A stretch of 64,000 nt of DNA from Vitis vinifera (GCF_030704535.1 NC_081812.1:21365501-21429500); one strand, 5' to 3'; counted from the first letter of the stretch, positions 10,401 to 25,400 are shown. Notes: generated by a model not told the origin, from the letters alone. A program made the numbers and translations.

Positions 10401-13400
10401 ATAAAAAAAGTTGATTAAAGGTAAAGGTCTAACATCTATATACAACTTTGTCTAGGGTCAAAAACTACACACAAAAGAATTCTTCAACCTATGAATTGAA
10501 AACTTTTCATTGTCAAACGCTATCTTGTTTCTTTCCTTCCATATTGCCCAAAAAAAGCATAAAGGAGCCAACTTCCATGCTTTTTTGCACTTCTTGCTAA
10601 CAAAGGATCCATACCAACCAAGGAGAGTCTCCCTTACTGAGCAAGGGAGAACCTAAGTCACACCAAAAAGGGCAAGTAATAACTCCCACGAAACCTTAGT
10701 CTTCATGCAGTGGATTAAGATGAGAATGATTTCCCTCTCCAAACGAGTAGACGAGAACGATTTCCTATTTCCCCCCGAGACCTTAACCCCACTTTTTTTT
10801 TCTTAACTCCATCTTCCTCAAAAGGGAACTAATTTTCTTTTTAGAACCCACCACAGACAACCCCAAAAAGCTGCTGAAATTGGCAAACTCATTGGGAAGA
10901 CTAACAAATCCAAGCTCCTCTCCCTTTGAAATGCACTAGGCCTCTAAAGCTTTGTTAGCTTTCAGCTCCTTAGCCTTAACCACCAACTCCTTACTTGAAG
11001 GACCCTTCGTTGCACTTCCCATAAGATCCAACGTCCTTCCATCTTGTAGCATCATTCTTAGCGGCCGACAACCATAATCCAAAGTCCCCAAAGGAGGCCT
11101 CGCCCCTCCTTGACACGCCAACCTGATGTCGCAAATGGGAGACCCAATCGAAGAAGGAGGAGAAGGTGGGGACGAAAACCTACCTTCAAAATTTGTTGCT
11201 TCTACCACAAGGGCTTCATTGACTTTCAAAACCCATTTCACTGGACCTTGAACTATCACCTTTAGAAGGGGATTGGCAAAGTACTCTTAAGGAAATGTCT
11301 AAAACACCATTGATAGGAAGTCTGAGAAGCCATTGGGATTTCTTAACCAAGGTCCCAAAACCAATGGGTCAACTCTCTGAAGGACTTAAGAGACACAACT
11401 TAGACTTGGAAAGGCCACCTTGGCCCTGTTCAGATGAACTTGAGGTGGAAGCTATGGGTTGGACAAAGAAGAAGCTTGGGGTCCTTTCACCTACAACCTT
11501 GTCTTTTAAAGACCTAAGGCCTAACATCTCCCAAGGGGGCCGAAGAAACTCATTGTCTAAGCTATTGACCTTATTTGAAAATGCTTTCTCCGACATTGCT
11601 TGTGCTACGAGACAAGGCTTAGGACGCAAAACCTGCAATAGTTCAACATGTCTCTCTCGTTCCCCTCCACTCTCCTTGCTGCGTGTGAACCTCTCTCCCT
11701 TTCATCCCTGACTTTTGTGCTTTTGTATCTCTCCTTAAAGACCAACCTCAACAACCATGGCGAAACTTCCCACCACAATTGGACAATAGAGGCATCTTCT
11801 TTTGTCCATGACAATCAATTTGATCAGTGCCTTTCTCCCACTAGATTTAATGAGTAGTCTTAGCCTATTTCAGGTCATGCTTCTCCTTGGTCTCCAGATC
11901 CACCATCACAAAGCCTCCAAAGGCATTGCCTAACCTCTTAAAGAAATCTTTTCCCCGCAAATGCGTCAGTAGACCCAACACTCTCACCCACACTTCATCG
12001 ACGCAAGCATTTTCTCTAAAGCAACCAACATTTGACCCCAACTAGTCCAACTGTATCTCAAACAAACTAGGTCCCAAATGCACAACTCTTTTGGCCTTAG
12101 AAACATCTTCAAACTCAAATAAATAGAGAGTGGCTCCCAACAAAAGCTGATGCAAATCCCCTTTCGAACCTTAAGATTGTTGAGCCCATGATTTCAACAA
12201 GTCTAAGATTGGTGAATAGTTTGCAAAACTATACCATCTCCTCACCAGACACTTTTTGAGAGACACTAAGTTGCTTAAAACCTCCTCAGTCTCCTCTCAA
12301 CCACACTATTTCACCCAAATCCCTCTTGCCTTTGTTCATCACCTCTACATAGGGATGACAACTTCACGGGTTTTTCGGGTTACTTACCTTGCCCCTATTA
12401 GAACGGGTATGAGAGTATACTAATTGGGGAATGGACGGGTTTGAGTTTATTTTTTATTCGGGTTTGGGCTGAGGTTGGGTTTTGTAATAACACGCCCCAC
12501 CCGACTTACAATATACCAATAATACCCCCTATAAATATTTCTCTTCATTTTCAGGGTTTTCTCCTCTTATCAAATGTAGAGACATTTTTATCTGTTTCTC
12601 TTTCTCACTTTGGGCCTTTGTGGAGTTGATTTTTCACACAAAGGCATAGCTCAGCCAAAATCACACCCACTGCAATGGCTCTCAAGCTCCTCACTGTTTT
12701 CATCTCCCCATTCCACAACCCTTCTCCTCAATCTCGTTGTGCCAAATCTCATAGAGTTTTCATGGCCTCCACTCTTCACTCCACCTCTATGTGAGTTTTT
12801 TCCCCAATCGTTTCTCATTGATTTGGAATCTTGTGATACCCATTATTATAATTCCAAATGTGTTTTTCTTGTTGGTTTTATTTCTTTTATGGGTTTTATG
12901 GGTTTTTTTCTCGACTGTCAAATGAATCATTATATGATTTGTAATTTGAGCTTTTTCTGTAGAGATGTTTACAGGTGTCATAAAAAATTGGTTTTTGGTG
13001 TTTGTATTAATGTGGGTTGTTACTATTTGATCTAAATGTTTCGGATATTGAGTTGAATATTGTGGGTTCATTGTGATAAAAAAAAGATTTTTTTTTTCCT
13101 TCAAATTGATTGCAATTTGTTGCATCTTAGGTGATAATTTCTCTTTGGGAACTAGATTTCATTATGGATTTGAGATTTGCATTTGCCAAACGGGGAAGGA
13201 CAAGGATGGGGACGGGATTATAGTTTTGGTTTGAAAACAGGAATGGGAACGCTTACCCTGCCCCGACTCGGGTTTGGGACGGGGATGGAAAGTAGTTTTA
13301 TATTTTGGGACGGGAATGGGATAGGGGTGCCCCGTCCCAAACCTGCCCCCGTTGCCATTCCTACCTCTACAAAGGAAGCATGTTTCAACAAAATGCCACC

Positions 13401-16400
13401 TCCCTTTTCATCTCGACACCTAACCTGCTCCTTAGACTCCTCCAAAGGCCTAGACTTAGGGACAACCTTGATGTTCCTAAGACTAGTGGCAAGGGCCTTC
13501 CAATTCCCTCTGGGAAAATTAAAGAGAACCTTTTTCCCTCTACGCACATAACTGAACACACCAAAGGCCTTCCAGCTTTGTTGCTGTGCACTTCAGCTTG
13601 TAGCCCCTTCCACCTTCATTCCACACCCTTCTGAAAGGCTCCCTAAACTTCCCTTCAAAGCAGTCTTCCACCACCTCAAGGAGCCAAGCAATACCCCTCT
13701 CACCAAATTTGATCCAAGAGGGAAACCCTCAACCCCTCTCTATAATTCTCCCAACCACCTTACCATATACTAACTCCATTAAAGGATTTCGATTCCTCTT
13801 CAAAACAACATTTTCCCCCAAGAGAGAAGTTCTTCAAACTTGCTTCTTCGATCAGACTCCTCTAATGAGTTTAGAGTTCCAACAAACTTCTTCTCTCAAT
13901 TCTAGTTAGTGGGATCCTGTTTGATTTTTTTAGAGCTCCAAACGGTTGAGGCAAGGAGACCCCTTGTTTTAGAATTGTGGAGATTTTGGTATTCAAAGAT
14001 GCTCCACATTGTCTCTTCAGTATGCTTGACACATTGCCTTTTTATTTTCTACTATTTGTGCTATGCTCCATTAGAATATTTACTAACATCCTAGGAACCA
14101 AATATACAAATCAGTGTGGGGAAAGGTCTGCTTGTTGCTTTCTGAAACCAATGTAATGGTTGACCTGAGTTATACAACATGTAATGTGGTTATCAGTGCT
14201 GAGGATGTGGAGTTCTGAGTGCTGTTAGGCAGCAAACTCAATCAGCATATGCAGAAGTACCGTCTTATGCATTTATTACTTGTTTATTTTCTGAGGAAAG
14301 AAAGCCTATCAAAAAAAAAAAAAAAAAAATTTCTGTGGGAACAAAGGTTGTTCTTGTAAATAAACTTAATGTAAAGTTAGAAAAGAAACTCAAAGCAAGG
14401 AGGGCAGGAACTGAGATTCAACCTTCTCCATGTTTTATGTGAGGGGCCTTGCTGGAGATTGGTGATCCCCTTTTCCGATAGTCAAAAGGTTTACTAAAAG
14501 ACACCTAGAAAAAAGAGGGCACAACCCAAACACACATGATGTATACAAAGCAAGTTGAAGGATAAAATGGGATAAAGCAGAGTAAGGGGATTTTGTTTGT
14601 TTTGTTTGCTTGTTTGTTTTTTCTTTTTGTTTCTGTTTTGTGAGGCTGTTAGGCCATTTGTTTATCATCTTTCAGTCCCTTTCCTTCTTTCTGTTGTGAG
14701 ATATTTATAATTATGCTCAAGTACCTTGTTCTGTATGAAGTATATTTTGATTGGCAATAGCTCAAGTACCGTGTTATATATATGTAAAATATATATTTTG
14801 ATAGGCAATTGGTCAAGTACCTTGTTGTATGCAAATATGCTCTGTTAGCTACTTAAATAATTTGGTCCAACTATGTGGTTTTGCTTGTGCTACATGGATT
14901 CCTTCTAGGGAACTGTAATGTGGAATTCCTATGTATTTCTTGCTTCTCTGACTAATGTACACCTAAATATTCCTTTGTGCTGTGATACTGTTTTAGGAAG
15001 ATGATGAGCATACCATCGAGGAAGATGAGGCCCTCATTACTGAAGAGGAAAGGCAAGAAGAATTGGAAGCACTGCACAATGAGATAGATCTACCGCTTGA
15101 GGAGCTGCTCAAACGTTATGCAATGAAGAAAGGTGAATCATAACAATGTCTAATAATTGTTTCTGAAATTGCTATTTCCACTAAAACATGCTTTATCTAC
15201 AAAAAATATCAGTTTCATGTGATGAAAATAACATCGAAAAATGTGATAAATTAGTGGATGCAGCAAAATTATGTTGAAATACTCTTCCTCCCTCCCTCCC
15301 ACTATCTCTCATTTGGGGTATAACTGCCCACCGTCTTTTTTGCACCTTATATTTTGTCATTAATTTTGACCAATATGAGTGTTATCAGTTAGCAGTGGTA
15401 GTAGTCAAGACAAGGATGAAGAGGAAGCAGAACCAACTTCAGTGGGGGATGATCATTTTGGGGGTAAGAAGACATCACTGAACCTTCTTGTTTTATGAAT
15501 TATGCGACTGACTGTGATGATGGGGTAAATATTTTGCAGGTGAAGGACAGGATCTGTCTGATACTTGTAAGATTGATAAAAACAGCTCACTCACAGTCAT
15601 CGGTCGTCGTTGTGTAAGTTGTATGTGTTTTATGGTTGCTGTTGTTGAATTACAGACCAAGTTCAGGGCTCAACATAATGTTTATTTTCTAATTACAGGG
15701 TGAAAGTAATGGTAGCTTATCCATTTCAGAGCACCATTTGTTAGAAGTTGATACATGTCAAGCCAAGAATGTGTCAGAAATTTCTAGGGAGTCAGATGAA
15801 GAAAGTAAAGTATATGATTTTAATGATGAACAGGTTGGAAATTATTCCTTCTATTTCACCTTTTTTATAGACTTTAATTTTGTTTTTGATTCTGATGAAT
15901 AAATCTGCATTAAAGGGGTTTTATGGGAATTTTCTGGTTGGACATTGATGTAATATATATTTGTACATTAAGAATAAATGCATTAGTAAAGAGTTGAGGA
16001 GTTAAGTGTAGCATTAATTGAGAACTAGATTAGGACTAGAGTCAATTAGATGGTAGAGGTATGCGCAAAAATGACTGGAGACTGGACCTGCAAGGGAGGA
16101 TAGTTTGGGTTGAAGGCAACAAAAAGGCCAGGGATTGGAGAAAAATGTGGATCAGGTAGAGAGGCTCACATTTTCTATCAGTAGGGACTTAAGGGATGCA
16201 TAAATATAATGTTCACAAAGGATTGTCCGTCAGGGTGCCCAGTTGGTTAGGGTGAATGCCAGGATGTGTTGTAGCATCGCACGGTGGGTTCAATTCCTCC
16301 TACTGGTTCAATGCCTTGGATTACCTTCTACTGGATGTGGCAGGTGTGATTGACACCCTGAAGTTTGGGTCCTCATGAGTCTGAAGGGTTTGGCCATGGA

Positions 16401-19400
16401 AAGTTCCTCGGTTGTTAAAAAAATAAAAATAAAAGAAATGCAAAGAATTCATTTTAATGATTCCAAGCTGTTGGAAAAGGTATTGCTGAAGAAATTTCAT
16501 AAAGTTATAGCTGGCTTCTTAGCAGCTTTATTTTTCATTTTGCTACTCTCCTGTATGCTTCTATCCAATGTGATTTTCTCAATTGAGATTGCAATATCAT
16601 CAATAAATGTTCAACAACTAATAAATCTGTGCTCTGCTTCTGCCATTATCAAAAAATAGTCTTAAGAATAATTTAACAAAATTGTGCCATATGCTGTCAT
16701 AAAAAAGGTCTCTGATAAAAAAAAGAGGCATATGGCCCTCTGTCTTTTTTATTATATCTATTAGATCTAGCTAATAAGAAAGCAAATCATATTGGATTTA
16801 CATGAGGCTTCTCTGCAGTTAGTACCTATTCATTGTGGCTTAATATCCAATAACATTTTGCCATTCATAACACAAAAACAGGTGAGGCAACTGACAGATT
16901 TGCTCAATCTCAAAAGCATTCAAATGGTTAAGTGGTGACTGATAAAGTTACACCATGTTAGCACAAAAAATTTGGGAATCCATCATTGATGAGGCTTACT
17001 TAATACCATACCTATTTTACATAAAAAGGAATTCCAACTGTTGGCGCCAGTTCAAATTATCCCAAGCCAGTATAAAATATGATTGGGATGCATCCCCTGG
17101 ATTTTGTTTGTGGATTTTTTATTTAAATATTTGTTTGATTGTGAGTTTTGAATCACTAAATTTGTGCTTCCCCCATTTTCTTTTTATTTAATCAATTCCA
17201 TGTTGCACATAGGTTAATATAGGGTCATTTGATTGTATTGCTGAGTTCATGACTCAAAAGTTTTATGCCATGCGAAATTTGTCACTATATGCCCTTCTGT
17301 CTTAGTAGCGCAACATATTTTCTCAATGATGATAAAATAGCTTTTCTTTGGGGTGTCTGATTTGATGATACATGCCTATCTTAAACTATACATGGGTAGT
17401 TTTAGCAATGTGACATGTGAACTCAATTATTGGATTTTTTTGTCCTTACATATATGGGTTGTTTACTGAATTTATTAATTTGTAGACTATGATTGTTCTT
17501 TCACTTTGTCAAATTTTCCCCTTTTTGATACCAGTTCTTGGTGGAGTTTTTTTGCCCTTCTTCTCCTCTGAATCAGTAGTGATTCCTTTGCTATTTGCTC
17601 ATATATGCTGACTTTCTTTGCAATTATGTAGGAGGATGGTGACTTTGTTCTTGCAACTGGAGAGGAAAAGGTTTGTAATATGGAAACATGGTTCTTCATC
17701 AATTGATTCATTTTTATTTCATTCTTATCATCCTATCTTACTGGGAAGGCATCTCTTTTAGGCTACTAAAGTACATGGCAATGGCTGTTTTCTTCCCTCT
17801 GAGAACTGCAATTCTGTTCCCATAAGAAATACAAATTTATTGTTTAAAATAATTTTATTTCATTACTTTGTTTGGGAGTAGTGTTATTAAGAATCCTCAG
17901 TGGTTACTTAATATTGCTGTTCCTAGTCAATAACTGAATATCCTGCTTGTCTCACTATTAATAAGGTCTTGTTGGGTGCTCAAATTGAGGAAAAAGAAAT
18001 GAAAATGGTTGCTAATGCTTCTATCATTGAGCAATTCACATTCATTATGTCTTTTTCCAAGAAACAAGCAGAGTATAGGTTTTCTGTTTGTTATAGTGAG
18101 GTCAAAACCATCCAATTATGATGTCAGTTCAGCACATCGAATGGTTAAATAATACTTCCATACTCAAATTTCTGTATAACTATAACTCAGTGGATTTCCT
18201 TATTGGTAGTACAATACGATTATATTAATTCTAGTTGTGTATGGGGGTGTCATGTGTCACAGCTATGACTTGTCTTACCTGGAACCAGTTGCTAGATTTT
18301 GGTCTTGATATCTATGATATTTAGTAGGTACTTTTAACATCAAAATTTGGGTGCCAGTTGGAATTTTGTCATTTAAATGGCTATTTCATAGATTAGGTTT
18401 TTATCTGATGATGACTGGGACTTCCAGTCTGAACACATCTATGAGTCTCATATTGCTTCAGGGGATATGAGGATTGCAGCACCTGATAGCTGAACCTGTG
18501 AGGTTGATGAATTTGTTGAAGGTAGAGTCTAGTCTTACCATGAGAAATGGTTCTTTATGGTCAAAATCTTGTGCAAGAGGTTATCTCAGTGAATATGAAT
18601 GGATCATTCTCAAATCCTGAAAATCCCATTTAGGATCATGGTCTATTGCTAAATCAAATCCCTGAGAGCATCTTTCTAGACTAAGGTGGCATTTGTATTT
18701 TTATCTAAAATGTGAATAGAGCTGAATGTGCAAGTCTGAATAATATGTGTGTTTTTATTGAAGTCTGAATGTGTTAAGTCTTTATTTTTATATGTTAAAA
18801 CATTTGAAAATTAGTAATTACATGTGTTTGTGCTTACAAAAAATTATATTATATTCTTATTAATTTGACATATTTTCAAAGAGATTAAAATATTAAAATT
18901 TATTACAATAGTAAAAAAAATGTAAAAATTAGTAATTTAATATACATATATATATATATATATATATATTAATAATTAATTTATAAAAATAAATTTTCTT
19001 GTCTATTATAACCAATAATTAGTTTAAATATATTATTTTATATAATAGTTATTATAATAATAAAAATTTTGAAAATTATTTTATAAAAAAAAATCTCTCC
19101 CGGTGGTGCATGGCAGCATACTGCTCCCAGTCGATGAGAGTGGTGGTAATGAAGTGAAGGCTATCAATAGTAGAGTAGTGGGGCTGGTGGATGTCAATGA
19201 GTGGTGGCAGAAGCTGGGAGAATGTTGGTTCTGCAATTGGATGTTTTAGAAGCTTAAGTTGAGAAGAGAAAAGTGAAAAGCAGTTGACTTTTTTAATGCA
19301 GACAAATAAACCTCACTCTTTTCATTTTCACAAAGTTGTCTTACAAAAGCGATAAATTAAGATTTAGGGATAGATATTACCTCCTTTTTCCCCCTCCTAA

Positions 19401-22400
19401 ACAAATTAAAATGGAATGCCTCGAGCATTTCTAGTTGGAGTCTTGTCAGGTCTAATTAGTATTAATTTGGCCGGATTGTTCTAACTGCATATTTGGAATA
19501 TGGATGTGATGATCAGTATTTATGTTGATGGGGGACCAAAAGGAGGTCTAAGAATGTAATCACTGTTATGCACCAAAAGTTGTGAAGTAATTGTATTTGA
19601 CATGGGTGCTTTTCACCTTTTAGAACAATCAAACATGCAACAACTTATCATTTATCTATGACATTGTTTTTCCAAATTTAGCAGACATAGTTATCTTTTG
19701 AGTTCTGTTAAAGTTGAGTCAATATGATCTGATGTTTTGCTTACATTGATGAGAGATAATTTCCATAGTGGGTGATTAATTGGGTCTGACATTTAAATAT
19801 TGCTGTGATATTTTATGGTCATATCTGATCTTGCTTCAATTCTAACGTCCAGGATGATGAGACAACCTTGCTGGAGGAGGAGGAACTTGCAAAAGAAGAA
19901 TCAAATGATCCCATAGATGAGGTAAAGGGCTGATCAAACATGCCTTGTAGTTCTGCACCATCTCCTTGCATATTGGTTGTTTTTTCTCCCACTGGATTTT
20001 TGGAACCTGTAAATTTTTGTCTCACTGGTCTGGTTTTGCTTTAAGTTAGTTCTATAAATATAGCTGCCTATTTTGCAGATCGCTTTACTGCAGAAGGAGA
20101 GCGAAATTCCTCTAGAAGAACTGCTGGCAAGGTATAAAAAGGTAGGTTGAAGGAGTGGTTCCACCTTGTTTTTGGGATGGCGTGCATCATATTTTTAATT
20201 TTCTTGTTTTGTTATTTATATTATCAGGACGCTGATGAAGATGTAGAGGATGATTCTGATTATGCCTCTGCGTCAGAGGACTTCTTGGATTCTCCAGCAC
20301 ATCAGGACACTGAATTGAACCAGCAGCCTGGTTGTGTGGATGATGATGATGACGAACCTGGGGGAAGACAGCCATTTGTGCAGTCTGTGACAGAAGAACA
20401 TGCAGAAGGTTCTGAAAAACAATCTGATGAAGCAAGGGAGAGTGAGAATCGAATTGCTGATGCAGCTGCTGCCGCAAGATCAGCACAACCCACTGGAAAT
20501 ACCTTCTCAACAACCAAAGTCCGTACAAAGTTCCCATTTCTTCTCAAGCACTCTCTTCGTGAGTATCAACATATTGGCTTGGATTGGCTTGTTACAATGT
20601 ATGAGAAGAGACTTAATGGGATACTGGCTGATGAAATGGGGCTTGGGAAGACAATTATGACAATTGCTTTGCTTGCACACCTAGCATGTGAAAAGGGAAT
20701 ATGGGGGCCTCATCTCATTGTGGTGCCGACTAGTGTCATGCTGAACTGGGAAACTGAGTTTCTTAAGTGGTGTCCTGCTTTTAAAATTCTTACTTACTTT
20801 GGAAGTGCCAAAGAGCGGAAATTTAAGAGACAAGGTTGGTTAAAACCAAACTCTTTCCATGTCTGCATAACCACTTACAGACTTGTTATACAAGATTCAA
20901 AAGTTTTCAAGCGGAAGAAGTGGAAATATTTGATTCTGGATGAAGCCCATCTGATTAAAAATTGGAAGTCCCAAAGATGGCAAACTCTTTTAAACTTCAA
21001 TTCAAAACGGCGCATCTTATTGACTGGTACACCACTGCAGAATGATCTCATGGAACTCTGGTCTCTAATGCATTTCTTGATGCCCCACATCTTTCAATCT
21101 CATCAAGAATTCAAAGATTGGTTCTGTAATCCAATATCTGGAATGGTAGAGGGGCAAGAAAAAGTAAACAAAGAAGTCATTGACCGTCTCCATAATGTCC
21201 TTCGTCCTTTCCTACTCCGTCGATTGAAAAGGGATGTGGAGAAGCAGCTCCCCATGAAATTTGAACATGTCATATACTGTAGGCTCTCTAAGAGGCAGCG
21301 TAACTTGTATGAAGACTTCATTGCCAGTTCAGAGACACAAGCTACTCTAGCCAGTGCCAACTTCTTTGGGATGATTAGTGTCATAATGCAACTGCGCAAA
21401 GTTTGCAATCATCCTGATTTATTTGAGGGCCGTCCAATTGTAAGTTCTTTTGATATGGGCGGTATTGACATCCAATTGAGTTCTTCTGTTTGTTCAATGC
21501 TTTCACCTGGCCCATTTTCTACTGTAGACCTTAGGGATTTGGGGTTCTTATTTACTCATCTCGATTTCAGCATGGCTTCTTGGGAGAGCGATGAAGTTCA
21601 GGCTATTGCTACACCAACGAGCTTAATCAAGGGGCGTGCTGACCCTGATAATCTTGCAGAGATTGGTTTTGGATTCAAACATCAGAGAAAATCCCAGGGA
21701 ACAAATATTTTTGAAGAGATCAGAAAGGCAATTTTGGAGGTGAGACTGACAGAAGCAAAGGAACGGGCAGCATCTATTGCATGGTGGAATTCCTTGAGGT
21801 GTCGTAAGAAACCCATGTACTCAACAACCCTACGGGATCTTGTCACAGTAAAGCATCCTGTTCATGATATCCATCGTCAAAAGAGTGACCGTTTATCATA
21901 CATGTACTCCTCTAAGCTTGCTGACATTGTCCTGTCCCCTGTTGAACTCTTCAAGAGAATGATTGGTCAGGTTGAATGCTTCATGTTTGCAATCCCTGCA
22001 GCACGGGCACCAACACCTGTTTGTTGGTGCAGTAAAACCAATCATTCTGTGTTTCTCCAGCCAACATATAAGGAAAAATGCACTGAAACTTTGTCACCCC
22101 TTCTATCGCCTATTAGACCTGCAATTGTCCGCAGGCAAGTGTATTTCCCTGACAGGCGACTCATACAATTTGACTGTGGAAAGCTGCAAGAGCTTGCGGT
22201 TTTGCTAAGGAAACTGAAATCAGAAGGCCACCGAGCATTAATATTTACTCAAATGACAAAGATGCTTGATGTCTTGGAGGCTTTTATTAATTTGTATGGC
22301 TACACTTACATGCGGTTGGATGGATCTACTCAGCCAGAGGAGAGGCAAACACTAATGCAGAGGTTTAATACCAATCCTAAAATTTTTATTTTTATCTTGT

Positions 22401-25400
22401 CCACCCGTAGTGGTGGTGTTGGTATTAATCTGGTGGGGGCAGATACAGTTATCTTCTATGATAGTGACTGGAATCCAGCTATGGATCAACAAGCTCAAGA
22501 TCGATGCCATCGAATAGGACAGACACGTGAAGTGCATATATATCGGTTAATTAGTGAGAGCACCATTGAAGAGAACATCTTAAAGAAAGCGAATCAAAAG
22601 CGTGCTCTTGATGATCTAGTCATACAGAGTGGAGGATACAACACTGAATTTTTCAAGAAATTAGATCCTATGGAACTGTTCTCAGGTCACAGGGCACTTC
22701 CAAATAAGAATATGCAGAAGGAGAAAAATCATAACATTGGAATTGAGGGTTCTGTATCTGTTGCAGATGTAGAGGCTGCTTTGAAGTATGCAGAAGATGA
22801 AGCGGATTATATGGCATTGAAGAAAGTTGAACAGGAAGAGGCTGTGGAAAACCAGGAATTCACGGAAGATGCCATTGGGAGAGTAGAAGATGATGAGTTA
22901 GTGAATGAGGATGATATGAAGCCTGATGAGGCTGTGGAGCAGGTTGGCTGTACTACTTCAAGTAAAGACAGTGGATTGATGTTAATTGGGAGTGATCCAA
23001 ATGAAGAGAGAGCTCTCACTTTTGCTGGTAAAGAAGATGATGTTGATATGCTGGCTGATGTCAAACAGATGGCTGCAGCAGCAGCCGCTGCTGGACAAGC
23101 AATCTCATCATTTGAGAGTCAACTTCGTCCAATTGATCGATATGCGATACGTTTCCTGGAGTTATGGGACCCAATCATAGACAAGGCAGCAATGGAATCT
23201 CAAGCTACATTTGAGGAGGCAGAATGGGAACTAGATCGGATTGAAAAGTTTAAGGAGGACATGGAAGCTGAAATTGACAATGATGAGGAGCCTTTTGTAT
23301 ATGAAAGTAAGTACTTAAAGTATTATATAACATTAAATGTATTGTATTTAATGAGGTAGATGTATTAATTACCCATGGAAGTCAGTTCACCTATAGTTCC
23401 AGTTGGTCTTATCTCAGAAAATGATGAAATGGGATAGAAATTTTGCTGTTTTTTATTTTTTATTTTTTTTATGTCTTCCATAAATTGTTTTTCTACTGGG
23501 TATGCTATATGAAAACTTCTATTAAATATTTTTATATTATTTGTATGCTTTTAATGCTAAAAAGAAAAGGCAAGTATTGCATAAATACATTTTATTTTAG
23601 TCTGACCTATTTCCTTACGGGCAAACAAAATCCAAATGTGGTTCAATATGTTGTCATGGGGAAAATTGGAATTTCTGAAAAATAAGCAATGATATGATTT
23701 GGATACACCTAGTACGTACCGCAAGACTAAACTTATGAGCTGTCTGTTAATATCAGGATGGGATTCTGATTTTGCAACTGAGGCATACCGACAGCAAGTT
23801 GAGGCCTTGGCTCAACACCAGGTTAGTGACTTTGGCAATAATATTGCATATGCACTTGGGGTTCAATTCAACTGATTGATTGATTGACTATTATTATTAT
23901 TATTATTATTATTTTATCTTTTGTAGTTGATGGAAGAACTGGAATGTGAAGCTAAAGAAAAGGATGATGCAGATGACGAAAATAATGGTTCTACGAGGTA
24001 AAACTTTCTGTCACTCTCAAGAAGTTTTCAGCTGGCATATTTGGGGCTCATTTGGGTTCATGTTTTAGAACATGTTCTCTGTTTTTTAAGACAAAAGGAA
24101 AAATGAAACCTTAGAGAACAGGAGTTTGGTTCATTTGAACTCTAATAAAACAAATTAAAAAAGAGTGATTTGAAAACACTGATAATTACAAACAAAAAGA
24201 AGATTACAATGAATAACCATCACCTCCTTAATGCACAACCTTCACCACCACACTGCAACCAGTGATGACCTCTGCTCTCATCTCTAACCCCACAATTGAA
24301 CCATAACCAGTATAAGCTTTATATCAACCTTTTGTGGTTAGCTTGTCAACTCTACAAAAACATGATTATTTTTCCTATTTAACATATCTCAAAACAGCTT
24401 TGAGAAATAACCAGGACACCTTTGTTCATGGAACACAACCCTTTCTTTAGGCTTTCTAATAACTAATGATTCTTAAAAAAAAAAAATCTTCATTAAAAAG
24501 CAGGAAACAGGATTCCCAAAACAAGAGAATCTTAAACTCATCTAAACAATCGCATGTCTTTGGTCTTTTGTTTTATTTGTTTTTTTTTTTTCCTCTTAAT
24601 TCAAGGACAATGTTCAGGAGATTTAATTGAAGAATATAGAAACTTCTCTACCAATAGGTAATGCTGGGGTTTTAAGCACTGAAATCTCTGCAGGAAACTA
24701 GTATTCAAGATGGATCCAAAACTTAGTAAATCGTTGTTGTGCACTGGGTTTACTTAATGTTCCATTTAGCTGGTATGCTATGTTGAATAAAATGTCAAAT
24801 GCTGACTTTATAAGTTGAGGTCATATGAATAGTTCAGTTTCATAATTAAGGGTACATTTAAAGAAGTTAAGAGTTTGGAACCAGCAAACTGATAATGTTG
24901 TTGGTGCCTGGTAATTATGAGACACATGCATGGTGATTTAAATAACTTGAATTTCTACGTGAGTTTTGAGCCAGAATGGTCTGGATGTAGCAAAAATGCT
25001 GAAATTGGAGTTCCTTGTTGCCTGGATTATCATAATCCAGTTGTGGAGTATAAGTTAAACTCTTTCTATCTGCCTATGTGATTCTGACATGGCAATCTCC
25101 AAAACATCATTGATGGCATGCAAAGCTTTGTATCTGACACCCCAAAATACTACACATGGAGTCTTCTTGATATGTAACTATATCCAAATATATACTTTTT
25201 TATAAATCCCTGGATGGCATTATTCTTATTTTTTTATCAAAATATATTCAATTGATCTGTTTCTGTGTGCAGGAATGATATGGCAAGTGATCCTAAACCC
25301 AAGTCAAAGAAGAAACCAAAGAAAGCCAAGTTCAAATCTCTGAAGAAAGGATCTTTAGCTTCTGATTCTAAAGCTGTGAAAGAAGAGCCATTGATGGAAC

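Larger units (their letters stand above)
10229..13905 (-). mobile_element. Internally deleted L1-type LINE, split by a hAT element
   Basis: Read on the minus strand, the 5' part (about 13900-13371) has an ORF1-like frame (NKAGRPLVCSV, EGKRFSLIFPEG at about 13590-13480). ORF1 continues on the other side of the hAT insertion (11638-10936). It is followed almost directly by the C-terminal ORF2 zf-RVT-type region (about 10700-10480, with L-F-G-V-T-W and F-W-A-I-W-K-E-R-N-K). The tail is TTTTACCTATC plus poly(A) (T-run at about 10231-10240 on +). Endonuclease and RT are missing, so the copy was non-autonomous or suffered an internal deletion. Stops are frequent. The 5' limit is approximate. Confidence 0.75.

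Noticed and set aside
11295-11711. A 138-codon + strand frame in PIE1 intron 7
   Set aside because: It lies opposite LINE ORF1 remnants, has no family signature, and the minus-strand reading is the recognisable one.
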